The notes under the pieces are model-generated. The model ran no database searches and was not told the DNA's origin. It saw only the letters and a list, made by a program, of their open reading frames with translations. A DNA stretch of 64,000 nt from Leifsonia soli (GTDB lineage: Bacteria; Actinomycetota; Actinomycetes; Actinomycetales; Microbacteriaceae): the NCBI RefSeq assembly GCF_013408745.1, contig NZ_JACCBJ010000001.1:1612001-1676000 (forward strand), read 5' to 3'. Position numbers and translations under genes: made by a program. Positions 60,420 to 64,000 of the stretch are shown one piece after another (position 1 is the stretch's first letter; the number at the start of each line of letters is the position of its first letter).

Positions 60420-61862
60420 TTACGCTCCGCTCTCTTCCGACGCGTCGCTCTCGCGAGCCGCTCTGTCGGCGTCCGTGCCCGGCCGCTTCTCCGCGACCCA
60501 GCCTTCGATATTGCGTTGAGGAGCGACGGTGATGGCGAGGGCTCCGGCGGGGACGTCCTTGCGGACGACCGTGCCCGCCCCTGTGTACGCTCCGTCACCC
60601 ATCCTAACCGGCGCGACGAGCACGGTGTTCGTGCTGATGCGCACATGGGAGCCGATGACCGTGCGGTGCTTGTTCACTCCGTCGTAGTTCGCGGTGATGA
60701 CGCCGGCGCCGAGGTTGCCCTTCTCGCCCACCTCGGCGTCCCCCACGTAGTTGAAGTGCGCCAGCTTCGTGCCCTCGCCGATGACCGCGTTCTTGGTCTC
60801 GCTGAAGGTGCCGATCTTGCCTCGCGCACCGAGCACGGTGCCGGGCCGGAGGTAGGAGAACGGGCCGACCGTCGCGCCGGCGCCGATGACGGCGAGTGTC
60901 GCGTCCGTGCGGGTGACCGTCGCGCCCTCGCCGACCTCGGTGTCGGTCAACGTCGTGTCCGGTCCGACGGTCGCGCCCGTCTCGACGACGGTGGCGCCGC
61001 GGAGCTGCGTGCCGGGGAGGACAGTGACGTCGGGCGCGAGCTTGGCCTTGACGTCGATCCACGTCGTCGCCGGATCCTGCACGGTCACGCCGGCGAGCTG
61101 CCAGGTGCGGACGATGAGCGCGTTCAGCTTCGCCGCCGCGTCGCTCAGCTGGGCGCGGTCGTTGATGCCCTCGACCAGCCACGACTCGGCCACCGGGAGC
61201 GCATCCACGTCGAAGCCGGCCTCGCGGAGCAGCCCGATCACGTCCGTCAGGTACTTCTCGCCCTGGGCGTTGTCGGTGGAGACGAGCGCCAGCTTGTCGC
61301 GCAGCGCGCCGAGCCCGAACAGGTAGATTCCGGCATTGATCTCGCCGATCGAGCGCTCGGCCTCCGTCGCGTCCTTGTGCTCGACGATGCGGTCGAGGTG
61401 GCCCTGCGGGGTGCGCACGATGCGGCCGTATCCGGTCGCGTCGGCCGGGAACGACGAGAGGATAGTCGCCGCCGCCTCGCCCGCACGGTGCCGCTCGATG
61501 AGCTCGCGCAGCGTTCCGGCGTCGAGCAGCGGAACGTCGCCGTTCACGACGAGCACGTCGCCGGTGAAGTCGGCCGGCAGCGCCTCGACCGCCAGCTCGA
61601 CGGCGCGTCCGGTGCCCGGCACCTCGTCCTGGTCGACGATCACCGCCTCCGGCAGGTCGGCCGCGATCACCTCGGCGAGGCGGTCGCGCTCGTGTCGCAC
61701 GACGGCGATCACGTGCGCGGCGTCGAGCTCGCGCGCGGTCGCCAGCACGTGGGAGACGATCGGGATGCCGCCCAGCGGGTGCAGCAGCTTGGGAGTGGCG
61801 GACTTCATCCGCGTGCCCTGCCCCGCCGCGAGAACGACGATGGCGAGATTCTGGTCGGTCAA
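60420..61862 (-). CDS. glmU: Bifunctional N-acetylglucosamine-1-phosphate uridyltransferase/glucosamine-1-phosphate acetyltransferase
   Basis: 480 residues. Makes UDP-GlcNAc for peptidoglycan. The N-terminal nucleotidyltransferase has VVLAAGQGTRMKSATPKLLHPLGG, and VVNGDVPLLD; the C-terminal left-handed beta-helix has hexapeptide repeats such as GATVGPFSYLRPGTVLGARGKIGTFSETKNAVIGEGTKLAHFNYVGDAEVG and the acetyl-CoA region NLGAGVITANYDGVNKHRT. The start is TTG at 61862, chosen because GGAGGG lies a few bases upstream and the N-terminus aligns; an in-frame extension to 62162 runs through tRNA-Gln. Confidence 0.96.
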   Translation of the reverse strand: MTDQNLAIVVLAAGQGTRMKSATPKLLHPLGGIPIVSHVLATARELDAAHVIAVVRHERDRLAEVIAADLPEAVIVDQDEVPGTGRAVELAVEALPADFTGDVLVVNGDVPLLDAGTLRELIERHRAGEAAATILSSFPADATGYGRIVRTPQGHLDRIVEHKDATEAERSIGEINAGIYLFGLGALRDKLALVSTDNAQGEKYLTDVIGLLREAGFDVDALPVAESWLVEGINDRAQLSDAAAKLNALIVRTWQLAGVTVQDPATTWIDVKAKLAPDVTVLPGTQLRGATVVETGATVGPDTTLTDTEVGEGATVTRTDATLAVIGAGATVGPFSYLRPGTVLGARGKIGTFSETKNAVIGEGTKLAHFNYVGDAEVGEKGNLGAGVITANYDGVNKHRTVIGSHVRISTNTVLVAPVRMGDGAYTGAGTVVRKDVPAGALAITVAPQRNIEGWVAEKRPGTDADRAARESDASEESGA

Positions 61863-61893
61863 TGTCCCTCCAGGGGGTCGGGCGGGTCGGTCG

Positions 61894-61965
61894 CTCCGCC
61901 TCCAGGACTCGAACCTGGACCTCACAGCTCCAAAGGCTGTCGTGCTGCCATTACACCAAGGCGGA
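61894..61965 (-). tRNA. tRNA-Gln (anticodon TTG)
   Basis: 72 bases: acceptor TCCGCCT/AGGCGGA, anticodon stem ACAGC/GCTGT with loop CTTTGGA (anticodon TTG), T stem CCAGG/CCTGG with loop TTCGAGT, discriminator G. CCA is not encoded. It lies 31 bp upstream of glmU. Confidence 0.96.
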
Positions 61966-62032
61966 ACGCGCGTTTCGCGCACAGGACAGTCTGCCAGACG
62001 CACCCAGGACGAACCCCCAATAGCATGGGGGG

Positions 62033-62536
62033 ATGGCCGACGCACGCGACGAGGTGGACCGCATCGTGGACGCCTGGCTGCGCGAGCGTCCGGACCTCGA
62101 CTTCGCCCCCCTCCAGGTGCTCTCGCGGGTCGACCGGCTCTCCCGGCACCTCGACCGCGCACGCCGGGGAGCGTTCGAGCGCTCCGACCTCGACTCCTGG
62201 GAATTCGACGTGCTCGCCGCTCTCCGACGTGCGGGCGCGCCGTACCAGCTGAGCCCGAAGTCGCTGCTGCAGCAGACGCTCGTGTCGTCCGGCACCATGA
62301 CGAACCGCATCGACCGGCTGGTCGCCCGCGGCCTGGTCGAGCGCCGTACCGACCCCAACGACGGCCGCGGCATCCTGGTTCAGATGACGGCGCAGGGGCT
62401 CACCCGGGTGGATGCGGCCATCACCCGTCTGGTGGATGCGGAGGCCGACCTCCTCGACGGCCTGTCCGCGGCCGACGCGGAACGCCTCGCCGGCCTCCTC
62501 CGCAAGCTGAGCCTGGGGTTCGACGCGGAGGCGTGA
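62033..62536 (+). CDS. MarR-family transcriptional regulator
   Basis: 167 residues. Winged helix-turn-helix of the MarR type: LDSWEFDVLAALRRAGAPYQLSPKSLLQQTLVSSGTMTNRIDRLVARGLVERRTDPNDGRGILVQMT, with the DGRG wing. Long N-terminal helices (about 6-50) form the dimer. TAGCAT lies six bases before the ATG, suggesting a leaderless start, although GGGGGG may act as a ribosome site. Its target is unknown. It converges on the ABC/FtsX-like pair. Confidence 0.92.
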   Translation: MADARDEVDRIVDAWLRERPDLDFAPLQVLSRVDRLSRHLDRARRGAFERSDLDSWEFDVLAALRRAGAPYQLSPKSLLQQTLVSSGTMTNRIDRLVARGLVERRTDPNDGRGILVQMTAQGLTRVDAAITRLVDAEADLLDGLSAADAERLAGLLRKLSLGFDAEA

Positions 62537-62575
62537 GCGGCTCCGAGCAGACTGCAGCGAGGCAGGAACCGCCGA

Positions 62576-63676
62576 TCACCGCGCCTTGAAGTACCGGAAC
62601 AGATGGCGTTCGCGAACGCAGAGCGTGGCTGCCAGGGTGCCCAGAATCGCGGCAGGTGTCACCACCGCGAGGGTCTTCCCAGCCAGACCGGAGAGGGATG
62701 TCGGATCCGTCGCCGTCTGAGCGAGGATCAGACCGGTCAGCCCCGGGAGGGCCAGAATGCAGCCTCCCACCGCCCAGGCGACGCACTCCGCTGCCTGTTG
62801 CAGCAGCTGCGCACCCGGCAGCACACCAGCATGACGGGCCGCGGCCAATTCGAGCCGTCGACGCGTCGTTGCCGCGAAGCCGAGACCCAGGATGACCACG
62901 GCTGCCACTGCGGGCGCGAAGCGCGTCAGGCGTTGATCGAACAGTGAACCGCCGTCGAACTGCGTCCCATGGGAGGCGTTGAGCTGAAGCAATTGCGGGC
63001 CGACAGCGGCGGGCCCGGACTCCTCGCCCGTACCGCCCTGTGCGCCCGGCAGGAGCACCACAGGAAGTGTGCTGACCACGTCGCCTCCAGCCGGCCACGC
63101 TTCGACCCAGCACTCGTCGAAGGCGGCGCGCGTGTCGGCGGGTGCCAGAACCGAGTAGCCGTAGCCCGGCAGCCTGCCGTCGGACGGGTAGGCGAAGAGT
63201 CCGCCAACGCGCGCGTTCCCGTTGCGGAGCGCGAGATGCGATCCAGCGGAGATTCCGAGGGTGTGCGCCACGTCTTCGGAGATGAGCACGCCCTGGCCGG
63301 GCCGCGGATCCCCGAGGGAGGTGAACCGGGAGAAGCCTGGCGAGATCTCGAAGGCGGGGATCCGCTGAGCGGGCAAGGCGGCCGGGGCCAGATCACTCCC
63401 CGCGTGGCGGATCGCCCCGGAAGCGTTCACTCCGGCGAGCTCCGTGAGGCTGTCACAGGCTTCGCCGTCGATGGCGCCCGCCATCCGGTAGATCAGCGTC
63501 GAGCCTCCGCTTTCCCGGTAGCGAGCGGCGTCGTCGCCGATTCGTCCGACGGTCAGCACGTCCGCACCGGCCAGCACGGTCACCACGGCGGCCGCGATGA
63601 TCGCGTAAAGGGCGACACGCGTCGTTCCCGAGGCGACGTTGAGCGCGGCTTCCGTCAGCGCGATCCGTATCCTCAC
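62576..63676 (-). CDS. FtsX-like ABC permease-type membrane protein
   Basis: 366 residues: an N-terminal membrane helix (about 18-42), a 190-residue outer domain with two or three cysteines (for example DGEACDSL and FDECWVEAW), then three helices in the second half (about 245-265, 290-315 and 325-345). This MacB/FtsX-like layout with an adjacent ATPase suggests a mechanotransmission or export complex, not a classical importer. GTG 63676 overlaps the ATPase stop by GTGA. No specific function can be given. Confidence 0.75.
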   Translation of the reverse strand: MRIRIALTEAALNVASGTTRVALYAIIAAAVVTVLAGADVLTVGRIGDDAARYRESGGSTLIYRMAGAIDGEACDSLTELAGVNASGAIRHAGSDLAPAALPAQRIPAFEISPGFSRFTSLGDPRPGQGVLISEDVAHTLGISAGSHLALRNGNARVGGLFAYPSDGRLPGYGYSVLAPADTRAAFDECWVEAWPAGGDVVSTLPVVLLPGAQGGTGEESGPAAVGPQLLQLNASHGTQFDGGSLFDQRLTRFAPAVAAVVILGLGFAATTRRRLELAAARHAGVLPGAQLLQQAAECVAWAVGGCILALPGLTGLILAQTATDPTSLSGLAGKTLAVVTPAAILGTLAATLCVRERHLFRYFKAR

Positions 63677-64000
63677 GCGCTCCTCCCCAACTCGATGACG
63701 TCGGTGCACGCATCCCTCGTGCGTCGATCGTGGGTGGCGATCACCACGATGCTCCCGTGACCGGCACTCGCGGCGATGGCGCGGTTCACGTCTTCCGCTG
63801 TGGTCGTGTCGAGCTGGGCCGTCGGTTCATCGACGAGAAGCATGTCCGGTCGAGATGCGAGCCCTCGGGCGAGCATGAGCCGCTGGGCTTCTCCACCGGA
63901 CAGATTCGCGAAGGGCGCCGAGGCGACGTGAGACAGTCCGACTCGCGCGAGCATCGTGCGCGCCTCGACCCGTGCACTGCGGTGTGAATGGCCCCGGGCC
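63673..64000 (-). CDS. ABC transporter ATP-binding protein, C-terminal part (cut by window edge)
   Basis: About 108 residues reach the window edge without a stop. Visible are the signature LSGGEAQRLMLARGLASRP, Walker B MLLVDEPTAQLD and the switch IVVIATHDRRT. The LolD/MacB-like form (GGEAQR, DEPTAQLD) suits a partner of the FtsX-like protein downstream. Walker A lies outside the window. Confidence 0.92.
   Translation of the reverse strand, partial: ARGHSHRSARVEARTMLARVGLSHVASAPFANLSGGEAQRLMLARGLASRPDMLLVDEPTAQLDTTTAEDVNRAIAASAGHGSIVVIATHDRRTRDACTDVIELGRSA

Overview
The window is GC-rich, densely packed actinobacterial DNA, most likely a chromosome segment of a Microbacteriaceae genus close to Leifsonia. 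The evidence is strong codon bias to G/C at third positions, many GTG starts, ATGA/GTGA start-stop overlaps, tRNAs without encoded CCA, and actinobacterial gene neighbourhoods: DUF4307-greA-ilvA, eno-ftsB-DUF501, and the backbone glmU-prs / rplY-pth-mfd / mazG. No rRNA, CRISPR array, transposase, integrase or phage structural gene was seen. Genus assignment is inference.

Layout. 1-5.9 kb: Lrp regulator fragment facing a LysE-type exporter; a short operon that may be what remains of an mca locus; DUF4307, greA and ilvA (ended by one shared hairpin); an AI-2E-family membrane protein; an unknown protein. 5.9-9.9 kb: four-gene ABC importer of the iron/polyamine/phosphonate type. 10-14.1 kb: a QxD-motif DNA glycosylase-like protein with a coupled small protein, and a tetR-ABC exporter operon. 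14.2-15.7 kb: lemA-htpX. 15.8-20.4 kb: an overlapping tetR-MFS-PLP enzyme-lactone oxidase operon. 20.5-24.5 kb: an Ig-repeat polytopic membrane protein, a YchJ-like protein, a 35-residue membrane peptide, and a tRNA with anticodon UAA followed by an 0.8-kb segment bounded by a 29-bp direct repeat (remnant island). 24.6-31.6 kb: ndh, a subtilisin-like protease, DUF501, ftsB, a small membrane protein, eno and hisS, all on the minus strand. 31.6-36.1 kb: iron-siderophore uptake operon behind a DtxR/IdeR-like box. 36.1-44.8 kb: mazG, nhaA, mfd, a hydrolase, a membrane protein, pth and rplY. 45.1-58.5 kb: a hexuronate/gluconate catabolic block. 59-62 kb: prs, glmU, tRNA-Gln. 62-64 kb: marR and an ABC/FtsX-like pair that runs off the edge.

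How the genes work together. The catabolic block has a divergent LacI-type regulator. To its left run a sugar-binding lipoprotein, two permeases, two TIM-barrel isomerase-like proteins, a Gfo/Idh/MocA oxidoreductase, a mannonate/fructuronate dehydrogenase, a mannonate dehydratase and a gluconate kinase. To its right run uronate isomerase and 6-phosphogluconate dehydrogenase. These give glucuronate -> fructuronate -> mannonate -> 2-keto-3-deoxygluconate and gluconate -> 6-phosphogluconate -> ribulose-5-phosphate. 2-keto-3-deoxygluconate kinase and aldolase are not here. The block separates prs from rplY, which are usually close in actinobacteria.

The most unusual material is non-coding or of unknown role: two arrays of an (A/G)AA(C/G)GGAGG motif in convergent intergenic gaps, a perfect 27-bp hairpin with a diverged second copy, the tRNA-anchored mini-island, the short-variable-loop UAA tRNA, and the Gfo/Idh plus two TIM-barrel set inside the uronate operon.
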